Of a stretch of DNA of 64,000 bases, positions 52,757 to 61,409 are shown piece after piece. The position numbers were made by a program, and so were the translations under genes. How positions within the stretch are numbered: position 1 is the first letter of the stretch; every line of letters starts with the position of its first letter. Under the pieces are notes generated by a model that saw only the letters and a program-made list of their open reading frames with translations, had not been told where the DNA came from and did not search any database. Location of the stretch: positions 1,116,001 through 1,180,000 of the forward strand of contig CBDFLD010000023.1 in NCBI GenBank assembly GCA_965249005.1, written 5' to 3'. Origin of the DNA: CBDFLD01 sp965249005 (lineage in GTDB: Bacteria > Acidobacteriota > UBA6911).

Positions 52757-52837
52757 GACTGGCGCAACGCGGCAGTCGCTTCTGACTGGCGCAACGCGGC
52801 AGTCGCTTCTGACTGGCGCAACGCGGCAGTCGCTTGG
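52757..52837. repeat. 27-bp tandem repeat, three units, each a hairpin
   Basis: GACTGGCGCAACGCGGCAGT followed by CGCTTCT is repeated at 52757, 52784 and 52811, the last unit ending CGCTTGG. Each unit can fold as GACTG-CGC against GCG-CAGTC with a bulge. The third unit is the end of the REP-like element. Confidence 0.75.
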
Positions 52838-52934
52838 GAACGTAACTGCGCAGCGCACCGTGAAAAACCGTGGTTTTTGACGATTTGCTAAGTTACACGC
52901 AAAGCAGCAGATCCGCGAGCAGTTACTCAAGAGC
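52811..52934 (-). repeat. REP-like element, copy 2 (inverse of copy 1)
   Basis: The reverse complement of this ~124-bp segment is nearly identical to 42737-42858, including TAACTGCTCGCGGATCTGCT and the poly-A/T hairpin. It lies upstream of the isomerase gene. Confidence 0.75.
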
Positions 52935-53115
52935 GTTACCGCTTTTATCCGTCATCTGCTTTCCGACCCCAACGGGTTGCTGGTGCTGATCGGCGGATCT
53001 CGAGTGCAACCTTACATACATCAACGACATCATAGCAGCTAACGCGCAGGGTTGTAGCAGTCTCCGTCTGGGGCCCGCCTCCGAAAGCGGATGAAGGAGA
53101 ACGTAAAGCAGTGAG

Positions 53116-53682
53116 CTAAATCGTTGGCTGGATCACGTAATCGACTTGCTGATCGAAATAACCCCGACGCTCCTGGTACAGAGAGCGCGCGATAATCGAA
53201 TCTCGATCGAGCGCACGGTCCACCGCAAGGATCCCGTCCAGATGATCCACTTCATGCTGAATGAGCTCGGAGATCGACCGCTCGGGGCTGGGCCAAGAGT
53301 GTTCCGCTCCGCGCTCGTCCTGAAAGCACAAATCGATCTGGGAATGCCGCTCTAGCCGAACCATGAGCCAGGGAAAGCTCAGACAATCATCCCAGAGCGT
53401 AAACCGATCGCTGGTCGTGTTCGTCACCTCAGGGTTGACCATGAGAAAGGGTCCGTCTCCCAGATTCATGGCTATGACTCGATCCGGGATTCCGAGCTGG
53501 GGAGCCGAAACGGCTCGACCAAACCCGCAATCGGCGCGGAACTGTTCCAACGTCTCCTTCAACCGCCTTGCCTGAGTCTTGAATTCTTCCGACTCGAATT
53601 TCTCTTTGCCGATAGGCTTGGATTTGATTCTCAGGCCGGGATCGCCGAGTAGCAGGATGCTTCCAGGCTTCTGCAATGCCAC
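53116..53682 (-). CDS. def: Peptide deformylase-like protein
   Basis: A 188-residue protein starting at GTG 53680-53682. The three deformylase motifs are present: GRAVSAPQLG (Gln at 62), WDDCLSFP with C100, where the usual Glu-Gly-Cys reads Asp-Asp-Cys, and QHEVDHLDG with H143, E144 and H147. These bind the catalytic metal. It removes formyl from nascent proteins, or is a paralogue with altered specificity given the changed second motif. It may be the only copy or a second one; this cannot be told from the window. Confidence 0.82.
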   Translation of the reverse strand: MALQKPGSILLLGDPGLRIKSKPIGKEKFESEEFKTQARRLKETLEQFRADCGFGRAVSAPQLGIPDRVIAMNLGDGPFLMVNPEVTNTTSDRFTLWDDCLSFPWLMVRLERHSQIDLCFQDERGAEHSWPSPERSISELIQHEVDHLDGILAVDRALDRDSIIARSLYQERRGYFDQQVDYVIQPTI

Positions 53683-53760
53683 GCCACCTTTTCCTCTACT
53701 CGGAAAGTTCCGGATGAAAGAGCCACCGCCGCCGTATTGAATCGACCGCCGCCGGAAATG

Positions 53761-54519
53761 TCAAGGAAACGGTGGGGACGTTCCAGGACAAAGACCCGCG
53801 AGCGTGTAGCCTTTCGATTGAAGACCTTCGATGATCCGTTTTGCGGCGTCCAGGTTGTATCTCCGGTCGGGCTTAGGATTCCGGTGGTGGCCGTCGTGAA
53901 GTACGATGATCTTACCCGGTGCCATATGAGAAAGAACCTGATTTGCGATCTTCTCACCGGTCTTTTTCTTGAACCAGACCCAGTCGAACGTCAACCAGCC
54001 CCATCCAATCAGTTTGTACTTCAAGCGAGAGAGTCCTCGCAGCATTGGAATGCTGCGTAGCCCCGCGTGAGGGCGGAAGATGGGACAGGGCGGGCTTCCC
54101 GCCAGAGACTCGATTCGGTCCGAGGCTTCTTGAAGCGTCTGCACCACGCGGCTCGGGGATTTGAACATGAGCCAGTGATCCCTCGAGTGCAGAGCAACCG
54201 TGTGGCCCTCGTCGAACATGCGCCTTACGATTGGAGCGGTTTCCTGGTTGACGTAGTCGTCAATCAGGAAAAAAGTAGCCGGGACCTGCTTTTCTTTGAG
54301 TAGATCCAGTATCTCGGGTGTGATGCGAGGGTTGGGGCCGTCGTCGAAGGTCAAATACGCTTCCGTGGTTCCTGGCGCTTGAGGCACGCGCCAAACAGTC
54401 AGGTCGCCGGTGAGGGCATCGAAGAGAAACGGGAACGGTGCCACATGTGAAAAGGCGGCAAGACCGATCAATACCAGGATGGCAGCAAGCAAGCGACCCT
54501 CCAGCGCTGACTGGCGCAA
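53761..54519 (-). CDS. Polysaccharide deacetylase (NodB-like) with membrane anchor
   Basis: The open frame gives 252 residues from a TTG inside a REP-like hairpin, so the true start is uncertain and may lie a few codons downstream. An N-terminal hydrophobic helix (LLAAILVLIGLAAFSHV) is a signal anchor. TFDDGPNPR (D59, D60), HSRDHWLMFKSPSR (the His pair), RPHAGLRS (Arg) and IIVLHDGHHR are the NodB motifs. It deacetylates N-acetyl-sugars, for example peptidoglycan or exopolysaccharide, outside the cytoplasmic membrane. Confidence 0.85.
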   Translation of the reverse strand: MRQSALEGRLLAAILVLIGLAAFSHVAPFPFLFDALTGDLTVWRVPQAPGTTEAYLTFDDGPNPRITPEILDLLKEKQVPATFFLIDDYVNQETAPIVRRMFDEGHTVALHSRDHWLMFKSPSRVVQTLQEASDRIESLAGSPPCPIFRPHAGLRSIPMLRGLSRLKYKLIGWGWLTFDWVWFKKKTGEKIANQVLSHMAPGKIIVLHDGHHRNPKPDRRYNLDAAKRIIEGLQSKGYTLAGLCPGTSPPFP

Positions 54520-54545
54520 CGCGCCAGTCGCTTGGGAAGCGTAAT
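54509..54545 (+). repeat. REP-like hairpin, partial copy 3
   Basis: GACTGGCGC-AAC-GCGCCAGTC is a perfect 9-bp stem, followed by CGCTTGGGAAGCGTAA as at 52831. It overlaps the apparent start of the deacetylase. Confidence 0.7.
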
Positions 54546-54557
54546 TGTAGATCCGGC

Positions 54558-55361
54558 TTATTCTGCCGGAGCTACATCCAGCCGTACCACGACACCTGTC
54601 TTCTGCTCGTCAGGGGCGGAATAACGTTCCAGGACCAATGGGTCGTGGCCGGGGATGATATGTTTGTCCGATTCCGCCAGCCTTCGCATTGTGCTGTAGC
54701 CCTCGATCATGTCGCCCACGCTATAGACGATCGGAAACGGTGATACCGTCTCCATGTTTTCGTAAAAATGACTCGCATCCGAAGCGAGCACGAGCGCACC
54801 GCGCCGTGTCCGAACTCTCACGCACTGAAGCCCCCTGGTGTGACCGCCGATGTGGTGCACCGTGATGCCGGGTGCAACCTCGTCGTCGCCGTCATGGAAA
54901 CAGACCCGCCCTTCGAATACTCGCTCCACCATCTGTTGGATGTGTCCAGCCGTGTAGGCCTGGCGGAAAGCTTCGTGGCGCATGTCCCGGCCCGTGGCGT
55001 AAGCCATTTCCGAATCTTGCAGGTGAAAGGTGGCCTGCGGAAAATCGTCCAGGGTGCCGGCATGGTCATAATGAAGATGGGTGAGAATGACATCGCGAAC
55101 CTTATAGGAGTCGATTCCCAGCATCGCCAGCCCCACGCGAGGCAGATGCAGTATCTGTCGTCCGCGCCGCGCCCCCTCTTCGGGATCGAAGCCGGTGTCG
55201 ACGACAACAGCGCGTTGTTGATTGACAATTGCCCAGACGAAATAATCGATGGGCATGGTTCCCTCGTGCGCGTCCGCCACGATGAAATTCTCGTGCCGTT
55301 GGCGATCGGCCTTGTGCCCGTAGCGGATGGCAAAAACCTCATAGCAGTCCAGCTCGCTCAT
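54558..55361 (-). CDS. Metallo-beta-lactamase-fold lactonase-like hydrolase
   Basis: A 267-residue MBL-fold protein. VVVDTGFDPEEG opens the fold, H95-L-H97-Y-D99-H100 is the zinc site, HHIGGHTRGLQ and ASDASHFYENM give further ligands and IIPGHDPLVLERY the last His. This arrangement is that of the AiiA/AttM N-acyl-homoserine lactonase family, which opens lactone rings. In this operon, with a carboxymuconolactone-decarboxylase-like protein and a beta-hydroxyacid dehydrogenase, a catabolic lactonase is as likely as quorum quenching. Its ATG overlaps the dehydrogenase stop (ATGA). Confidence 0.84.
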   Translation of the reverse strand: MSELDCYEVFAIRYGHKADRQRHENFIVADAHEGTMPIDYFVWAIVNQQRAVVVDTGFDPEEGARRGRQILHLPRVGLAMLGIDSYKVRDVILTHLHYDHAGTLDDFPQATFHLQDSEMAYATGRDMRHEAFRQAYTAGHIQQMVERVFEGRVCFHDGDDEVAPGITVHHIGGHTRGLQCVRVRTRRGALVLASDASHFYENMETVSPFPIVYSVGDMIEGYSTMRRLAESDKHIIPGHDPLVLERYSAPDEQKTGVVVRLDVAPAE

Positions 55362-56228
55362 TGCTTGTTTCCCTGAAAGAATTTGTATATCTCGGTCTGG
55401 TCGCTCCCCGGCATCGCCGTCTTGAATTGGCTCCAGACTGTGTGCATCGTCTCACCAATCTGGCGTGGCGTATCGGCTTGCTGGACGCTCTCGTAGTAGA
55501 GCTGCACGTCCTTGGCCATGAGGGAAGCATGAAACCCAGAGTCAAATGTGCCAGAAAGCACGCGGTTGGGAAACTTATCGCTCGAGGCGCTGTTGCGGCC
55601 GGTGGAAACGTTGACCACATCGATCATGGTTTCCAGGTCCAATCCCTGGGAGAGGCCGAACAACATTGCCTCGGACGTTGCCGCCAGCGCCGTCGACGAC
55701 AAAAAGTTATTGAGTAACTTCAATGCTTGCCCCTGACCCGGCCGATCGCCCACGTGAAAGATGTTCCTGGAGATTGCTTCCAGGATCGGACGGTGCGTTT
55801 CCATGAGTTTTTCGGAGCCGGCCCATATCAAGGTGATCGTGGCTGCTCGAGCGCCGGATTTTCCCGCCACTGACGGGTGAGTCGATGTAGGCAATGTCGG
55901 ATGCGGCAAGCGTCTGATGGACTCTTCGCGACGCTTCGACTCCAGTGGTGGAGAGATCGATGACTGTACCGATGATGGAATCGTTGAGCGCGAGGATGTC
56001 TTGGGCAATAGCGAGCGAAGCGTTGCCGTCCGGAACGCTCAGGAAAACGGTTTCCACGCCTCGAGCGAGCTCCGCCAGCGAGCTGGCGACAATGCTGCCC
56101 GCCGGCGAGCGCTGCTCGGTGCCCGCCTTGTCATAGACCATCAGTTCAAATCCAGCCTTCGTCATGTTGAGGCTCATGGGCCCGCCCATGTTTCCCAGGC
56201 CCACGAAACCATATCGAGAAGTGGTCAC
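55358..56228 (-). CDS. 3-hydroxyisobutyrate dehydrogenase-like protein, frameshifted
   Basis: I start at GTG 56226-56228, with GGAGG 6-8 nt upstream. RYGFVGLGNMGGPMSLN is the NAD(P)-binding turn of beta-hydroxyacid dehydrogenases, and IAYIDSPVSGGK the substrate loop. Directly after this Gly-Gly the frame breaks: the minus-strand run AAAA at 55859-55862 has one base too many, and the next frame continues ARAATITLIWAG, ALKLLNNFLSS with the catalytic Lys, and FHASLMAKDVQLYYES to the stop at 55358. A homopolymer indel makes sequencing error likely; otherwise it is a recent pseudogene. Confidence 0.8.
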
Positions 56229-56230
56229 GC

Positions 56231-56635
56231 TCACCCTCCGATCGGCTTGCTTTCGAACTCGATCCCCTCCGCCCCGAATACCTCGCGGGCGACACGGAAG
56301 GCCTCGACGCCGGCCGGTATGCCGCAATAGATCGCTATCTGGATCAGTGTCTCGCGCAGCTCCTCGGTGGTACACCCATTGCGCAGTGCTCCGCGGAGGT
56401 GGAGCTTGAACTCCTGCTGGCGGTTCAGTGCCGCAAGCATGCAAAGGTTGTTGAGGCTGCGTTGTTTTTTGCTCAGAACCCCACGGCCCCAGGTGCCGCC
56501 CCAGCAGTACTCTGTTACGATCTTCTGAAAATCGTGGTTGAACTCGTCGGCATTGGCCAAGGCCTCGTCGACGTATTCGGCCCCGAGAACCTCTCGACGA
56601 ATTTCAAGGCCGGCCTGGTATTGCTCTGATGACAT
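56231..56635 (-). CDS. Carboxymuconolactone decarboxylase family protein
   Basis: A 134-residue helical protein. EYCWGGTWGRGVLSKKQRSL followed by NNLCMLAALNRQQEFKLHLRGALRNG and EELRETLIQIAIYCGIPAGV is the PcaC/4-carboxymuconolactone decarboxylase arrangement, not the AhpD type with a CxxC. It could act in aromatic or lactone catabolism. It is the first gene of the three-gene unit, two bases before the dehydrogenase GTG. Confidence 0.88.
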   Translation of the reverse strand: MSSEQYQAGLEIRREVLGAEYVDEALANADEFNHDFQKIVTEYCWGGTWGRGVLSKKQRSLNNLCMLAALNRQQEFKLHLRGALRNGCTTEELRETLIQIAIYCGIPAGVEAFRVAREVFGAEGIEFESKPIGG

Positions 56636-56811
56636 GGTGAGTCCCTCGAAGTAATGGATTCATGGTGACACTTTTTTCGGGCAGTATAACGTCGTTCCGC
56701 CAAGGTGCACAAAAAGAATGCTGCAAGGCGGAGGCGAGGTGGGTTATCGTTCACCGAAAGACCAACGCATGACCGCAGTAGCGAACAGCGGTACAAATCG
56801 ATGGGGCTATC

Positions 56812-59700
56812 ATGCACATATGGACGAAGGTTGGAGTTCGAATTTTGGCGATTGTCTGTGTTACCGGCGCACTGGGAGGTGGGCTTGCACTGACGATGGG
56901 TGCGGCCGGCGTGCGCAGCAAGTCATCTGGGGCAGAAACTCGAACCAATCAGGCTGCCGCTACATTTCCACTACGTGCCATCAATATCGAGTTCGGGATC
57001 AAGGACTTCGAAGCGAAGGATTGGAGTGGATCCGTCGCTGTTTCGAAAGGCGAGATTGTGCGGCTGCGCGGGCACCACTTCAAGAAGGAAGACAAACTCG
57101 GAGCCAATCACAGCTGGCTGATTTCATCCACGCCGTACACGGCGTCCAGCTACAGCGGAGCCGTTCACCTGGGAGAGATCCCGGCCCCGAGCCCGACTCG
57201 CGTGACCCCCGTCGGGGTAACGGTGTACCACCGGACTCCAGATGACGTGGAGTTTCGGGTGAAGACCGAACGCGGAGACTTCAACTTCAAGCTTCGCGAT
57301 GTCCCCGAATCCGCGCCGATTCACCTGCTTGGGACTCAGGCCGAGGTCTTTCGCGTCCCGGTCGTGGAGCATTTGACAACCGAGGACTACGACGATGACT
57401 ATCCGTCGGTCGTGGTCGACGACGGGGCCGTCACCGTGGTGTGGATCGGCTATCGCAATGAAAAGGATCACGTCTTTCTCCGAAGAAGGAATGGCGGTAG
57501 TTGGTCGTCTGCAGTAACGCTTACCGAGCAGGGAGGGGATCTTTACGGTACGGCCGCGGCGATGGACGCGGGGGGTCGCGTCTGGGTTGTCTGGTCCGAG
57601 CGATCTGCAACGGATTGGCACTTGAAAGGCCGCACTCTCGAGGGCGAGACGTTGGGTGAGGTCCACACGCTGACAACCGGCGCCGGCAACAATCTCTTTC
57701 ACCGTCTCGTGGCCGACTCTCGCGGCAATCTCCACCTGATCTGGCAAAGCGGCCGGAGCGGGCGCTTCGATATCTTTTACCGATCGATGATCGACGGATC
57801 CTGGTCGGATGAGATCAACCTCAGTGATCCGCAAAAACAGGACCGCGCCAACGATTGGAATCCTGACCTCGCGGTCGACAGCAAGGGCACTGCCTGGGCG
57901 GCATGGGATACTTACGACGGGGGGAGCTACAACATCCGCATGCGCCGAATCGTAAACGGCCAACCAGGTGAAATCATGCGCGTGACCGATACCCCGCGTT
58001 TCCACGCACATCCGAGTCTGGCGGTTGACGCGCAGGACCGCGTGTGGATTGCCTTTGACGAAGCGGAGGAAAACTGGGGCAAGGACACGGGTTTCTTGCT
58101 TACTGGCGGCTCAGGGCTCTATGAATCCAGAAGTATCCGTGTGCTCGTTTATGACGGTTCGCGCTGGCTGGAGCCGCTCGATCGTCTGGACCGGGTCGTC
58201 CGGCCGGTGGTGAATCGGTACGTCCAGAGTCCGCGCTTGATCCGCGATTCCAAGAATCGCATGTGGGTTCTGTTTCGGCCACGGACCCGGACAAATCGAT
58301 CCGATACCCTTTTCTCCATCGTGGGCAAGTGGGAAATGATGGCTTCGTACTATGCCGGCGACCGCTGGGTGGAGCCGGTCACCATCCCGGAAAGCTCGGG
58401 CCGAAATGAAGGTCCCCTGGCCGGCGCGCTGGGGCCCGGCGGCGCAGTGTACTCCGCGTGGGTCATGGACCAGCGAACCTGGGGCGGTCCGCAGTTCGGC
58501 GTGCCACCGGGAGATAGTCAGGTATTGTTTGCCAACGTCTCGGAGCAGTTTGACGCTGTCGCAGCGGTTGCTCAGCTGGGTCCTCGCGGAGCGGAGGCGC
58601 CCGCCCGCATTCCGACCGAGCCACGCGAGCAGAGACAGGTCGCCGCCATTCGCGACTACACGATCCGGGCGCAAGGCAGAAGCTACAAGATCTATCGCGG
58701 CGACCTGCATCGCCACACCGATATTTCTCAAGATGGCGCGGGAGATGGGAGCCTTTTTGATTCGTACCGCTACATGATCGATGCCGCCGCCATGGACCTG
58801 TACCTGGTGACCGATCACAACTCCGGCCACGACCAGGAGTACAGCTGGTGGCGCATCGAGAAGTCGGAAGACATGTTTCACCTGCCGGGTTTTTTTGTCA
58901 CGCTCTTCGGCTACGAGCGCAGCCTTGGTTACCCCAACGGACATCGGAACATCATCTATTCGAAGCGGGGCAATCGACCCCTGAGAGGAACCGCCGAGGA
59001 AGCGCGGGGCAGCACGGGACCGTTTTTGTATCCGCACCTGAGAAAGACAAACGGCATTGCCACCTCGCATACGTCCGCCACCACCATGGGCACGGACTGG
59101 CGTGACAACGATCCGGAATTGGAGCCGATCGTCGAGATCTTTCAGGGCGCTCGCACCTCGGCCGAGCACGAAGGCGCGCCGCTGGCTCCAACCAAAGAAC
59201 GAACGGATTTGTGGGCTGGGGGCTATCGACCGCTCGGGTACGTCTGGAGAGCATGGGAGCTGGGTTACAAGCTGGGGGTTCAGGCGAGCTCCGATCACGT
59301 CTCGACCCACACTTCCTACGCCATGGTCTTGGCCGAGGACTTCAGCCGTGACGGTCTGCTCGATGCCATGCGGCAGCGCCATACCTATGGCGCGACCAGC
59401 AACATCGTTCTGGATTTTCAGCTCCGCGACGGAACCACCGCGTACATTCAAGGTGATGCTTACTCCAGTCCGAACATTCCGGAGCTGGCGGTGAACGTTC
59501 TGGGCACCCGCGAGATCAAACAGGCGGTGGTGATTCGCGACAACAACTACATCTATACGCGTGCGGGAGCGGGAGAGACGCTGCAATTTACCTTCAAGGA
59601 GTCGAGCCTCGATCCGGGCGAGCACTACTACTATGTCCGGGTCGAGCAGAAGGACGGAAATGTTGCTTGGTCCAGTCCGATTTGGGTGCAATACCGATAG
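56812..59700 (+). CDS. Secreted beta-propeller + DUF3604 (PHP-like) protein, intact paralogue
   Basis: A 962-residue protein with a signal or anchor helix (RILAIVCVTGALGGGLAL). Residues about 190-480 carry propeller-like strands with Trp-Val/Ile-x-Trp blades (VVWIGY, VVWSER, LIWQSG, AAWDTY, IAFDEA). From about 620 it is DUF3604: D631-L-H633-R-H635-T and VTDHNSGHDQEYSWWRIEK are PHP-type metal sites; ATSHTSATTMGTDWRDND and ASSDHVSTHTSYAMV add further His. It ends YYYVRVEQKDG-NVAWSSPIWV, matching the frame-corrected end of the paralogue at 14433-17290. It is probably a metal-dependent hydrolase of the cell surface, but the substrate is unknown. It starts the plus-strand cluster of GH39-like, sulfatase and dehydratase. 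Confidence 0.85.
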   Translation: MHIWTKVGVRILAIVCVTGALGGGLALTMGAAGVRSKSSGAETRTNQAAATFPLRAINIEFGIKDFEAKDWSGSVAVSKGEIVRLRGHHFKKEDKLGANHSWLISSTPYTASSYSGAVHLGEIPAPSPTRVTPVGVTVYHRTPDDVEFRVKTERGDFNFKLRDVPESAPIHLLGTQAEVFRVPVVEHLTTEDYDDDYPSVVVDDGAVTVVWIGYRNEKDHVFLRRRNGGSWSSAVTLTEQGGDLYGTAAAMDAGGRVWVVWSERSATDWHLKGRTLEGETLGEVHTLTTGAGNNLFHRLVADSRGNLHLIWQSGRSGRFDIFYRSMIDGSWSDEINLSDPQKQDRANDWNPDLAVDSKGTAWAAWDTYDGGSYNIRMRRIVNGQPGEIMRVTDTPRFHAHPSLAVDAQDRVWIAFDEAEENWGKDTGFLLTGGSGLYESRSIRVLVYDGSRWLEPLDRLDRVVRPVVNRYVQSPRLIRDSKNRMWVLFRPRTRTNRSDTLFSIVGKWEMMASYYAGDRWVEPVTIPESSGRNEGPLAGALGPGGAVYSAWVMDQRTWGGPQFGVPPGDSQVLFANVSEQFDAVAAVAQLGPRGAEAPARIPTEPREQRQVAAIRDYTIRAQGRSYKIYRGDLHRHTDISQDGAGDGSLFDSYRYMIDAAAMDLYLVTDHNSGHDQEYSWWRIEKSEDMFHLPGFFVTLFGYERSLGYPNGHRNIIYSKRGNRPLRGTAEEARGSTGPFLYPHLRKTNGIATSHTSATTMGTDWRDNDPELEPIVEIFQGARTSAEHEGAPLAPTKERTDLWAGGYRPLGYVWRAWELGYKLGVQASSDHVSTHTSYAMVLAEDFSRDGLLDAMRQRHTYGATSNIVLDFQLRDGTTAYIQGDAYSSPNIPELAVNVLGTREIKQAVVIRDNNYIYTRAGAGETLQFTFKESSLDPGEHYYYVRVEQKDGNVAWSSPIWVQYR

Positions 59701-59745
59701 CGTGTGCGCGAGTCCCATCCGCCGCAAGGGGCCATCGAGAGCGAG

Positions 59746-61281
59746 ATGAAATACCGCTTTGCACTTCTTTCTTTCGTTTTGGTTTTTGCGACCATGGGGG
59801 TCGGGACGCCGAACCTCCGTCCAGAGAGTATTCGGATCGATTGCTCGACGCCTGCCGGGTCACTCAAGGGACTTCATGGGCATTTCACCGGCCAGGGGGC
59901 GACGCTGCTCGAACCGGCAAGACAGAAGGCCCACATGGCAGACATGGGTGTCTCGCTTTTTCGAATCTGGCTGCTGCAACCCCACGATTTCTTCAGCGGA
60001 AAGACCCTGGAAGATGCCCGCAATCCGGACCACTACGATTTTTCTCAGATGGACACGGTCGCTGCCAGGGCGGAGGCCATGGGGATCGAGCTGTTTCCGA
60101 TCCTGGCGACCACACCGGCGCAGCTGTCGATGGATGGTACCCACAAGGGGGCTCCCACAGAGTTGGAAGTCTATGTCGAAGTGATACGGCACGTCATCCT
60201 TCACTTGACCCAAGGTTGGGGCGACGGGCATCACTACCGCATTCGATATTGGGAAATCGGCAATGAACCCGATATCTCGGAGGTGCGCGGGCCTCTGGGA
60301 GGATTCTTTTGGACCGGGACCCGCCAACAGTTTTTCGAGATGTACGCGGCTCTGGCGAAGACCATCAAATCGATAAAGGCTCCATCTGCTATTGGCGAAT
60401 ACAAGGTGGGTGGTCCGGCCATAATGCGCCTCGAGCTGTGGGGCAAGCCTTTTCTGGAGTACTGCAACAAAAACGAATTGCCGCTGGATTTCTTTTCTTT
60501 TCACAAATACGCGGATGATCCAGAGGAGTTTGCCCGCTTGGCGGAAAGGGCGGAGCAATTGGTTCGAAAATTTCCACGCTACAGAGACACCGAGCTGATC
60601 CTGAACGAATGGAACATGGCGACACCGTTCAATGAAGTGGACAAGAAGGGAAAGACGCCGATTGAAATCATTTTCCAGGTCCTCGCCCATCCCAAGTTCT
60701 TCTCTCCCCAGTCCGGCATTCACATGGCTCGTTCCTTGATCGTGATGGAACGGTCGCCACTCTCGAAGGCCGGGCATTGCTCTCTGGCGGACAACGGGCG
60801 GTCCCAGATGGGAGTCGTGACCTTTCCCGAAATAACATTTCCCCCGTCGCTGGCCCTTCCCCCTTCGGGTTCCACCATGCGGAAACCACCCCGCACCAAA
60901 CTGAAGTACCATGTTCTTCGGACTTTTCAGATGCTCGGCCAGACGCCCGACCTTATCCAGATTCAAGCCCAGCAGGACCAGCTCGATGGTTTGGCCGGAA
61001 TCTCTCGTGACCGAGATCGGGTCACGGTTTTGCTGGTCAACTGGGGTGGTGACAGGGAAGCGGATCTCGAGATGATCGATCTGCCATGGAGCGTTGCCAA
61101 ACAGCCCAAACAGCCCGGCGTTACCTATGAATGGACAGAGTTCAACCTGGATGTTCACGCCACCGGGGCGGGCGATCCGCTCCAGCAGGTCGCGACCGGC
61201 ATTGGTCGAGGGAGCACATTCCGTAGGAAGCTCACGGTATCCAAGGACAGCATTGTCGTGCTTCGCCTAATGAGACGGTGA
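59746..61281 (+). CDS. Secreted GH39-like glycoside hydrolase
   Basis: I start at ATG 59746 (511 residues), directly before a signal (RFALLSFVLVFATMGVG). The TIM barrel has YWEIGNEPDIS with acid/base E174 and LILNEWNM with nucleophile E288, separated as in clan GH-A, and FFSFHKYADD between them. The overall pattern is that of GH39 (beta-xylosidase/iduronidase). A C-terminal beta sandwich ends the protein. The stretch around residues 335-385 (Ser/Pro-rich) aligns poorly and may hide a compensated frameshift. The gene is 45 bp after the DUF3604 gene. Confidence 0.78.
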   Translation: MKYRFALLSFVLVFATMGVGTPNLRPESIRIDCSTPAGSLKGLHGHFTGQGATLLEPARQKAHMADMGVSLFRIWLLQPHDFFSGKTLEDARNPDHYDFSQMDTVAARAEAMGIELFPILATTPAQLSMDGTHKGAPTELEVYVEVIRHVILHLTQGWGDGHHYRIRYWEIGNEPDISEVRGPLGGFFWTGTRQQFFEMYAALAKTIKSIKAPSAIGEYKVGGPAIMRLELWGKPFLEYCNKNELPLDFFSFHKYADDPEEFARLAERAEQLVRKFPRYRDTELILNEWNMATPFNEVDKKGKTPIEIIFQVLAHPKFFSPQSGIHMARSLIVMERSPLSKAGHCSLADNGRSQMGVVTFPEITFPPSLALPPSGSTMRKPPRTKLKYHVLRTFQMLGQTPDLIQIQAQQDQLDGLAGISRDRDRVTVLLVNWGGDREADLEMIDLPWSVAKQPKQPGVTYEWTEFNLDVHATGAGDPLQQVATGIGRGSTFRRKLTVSKDSIVVLRLMRR

Positions 61282-61409
61282 CCGACCGCTTCGTTCAGAG
61301 TCGTTTTGCGCCCACACCCATCGACCAGCTGTTCATTGACGGACTGTTGCCTGGTTTGCTGCTGGTCGTGGCGGAGGTTAATTCCTGTGACATTGGAGGA
61401 GTTGTTGCC

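Larger units (their letters stand above)
52721..53115. other. Intergenic stretch with REP-like repeats
   Basis: The first half consists of the repeats described at 52757-52934. The remaining 180 bp up to 53115 hold no gene, hairpin or promoter that I can support. Confidence 0.6.

Noticed and set aside
52757..52837. CRISPR-like direct repeats
   Set aside because: The 27-bp units are directly adjacent with no spacers and no cas gene is nearby; the units are REP-type hairpins.
42737..52934. Composite transposon carrying the suf operon
   Set aside because: Only one IS256 copy is present with its own target duplication, and the flanking repeats are small REP-like elements without transposase.
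58111..59727. A 538-codon open frame on the minus strand
   Set aside because: It lies entirely opposite the DUF3604 gene, has no family-like motifs and reflects high-GC antisense openness.
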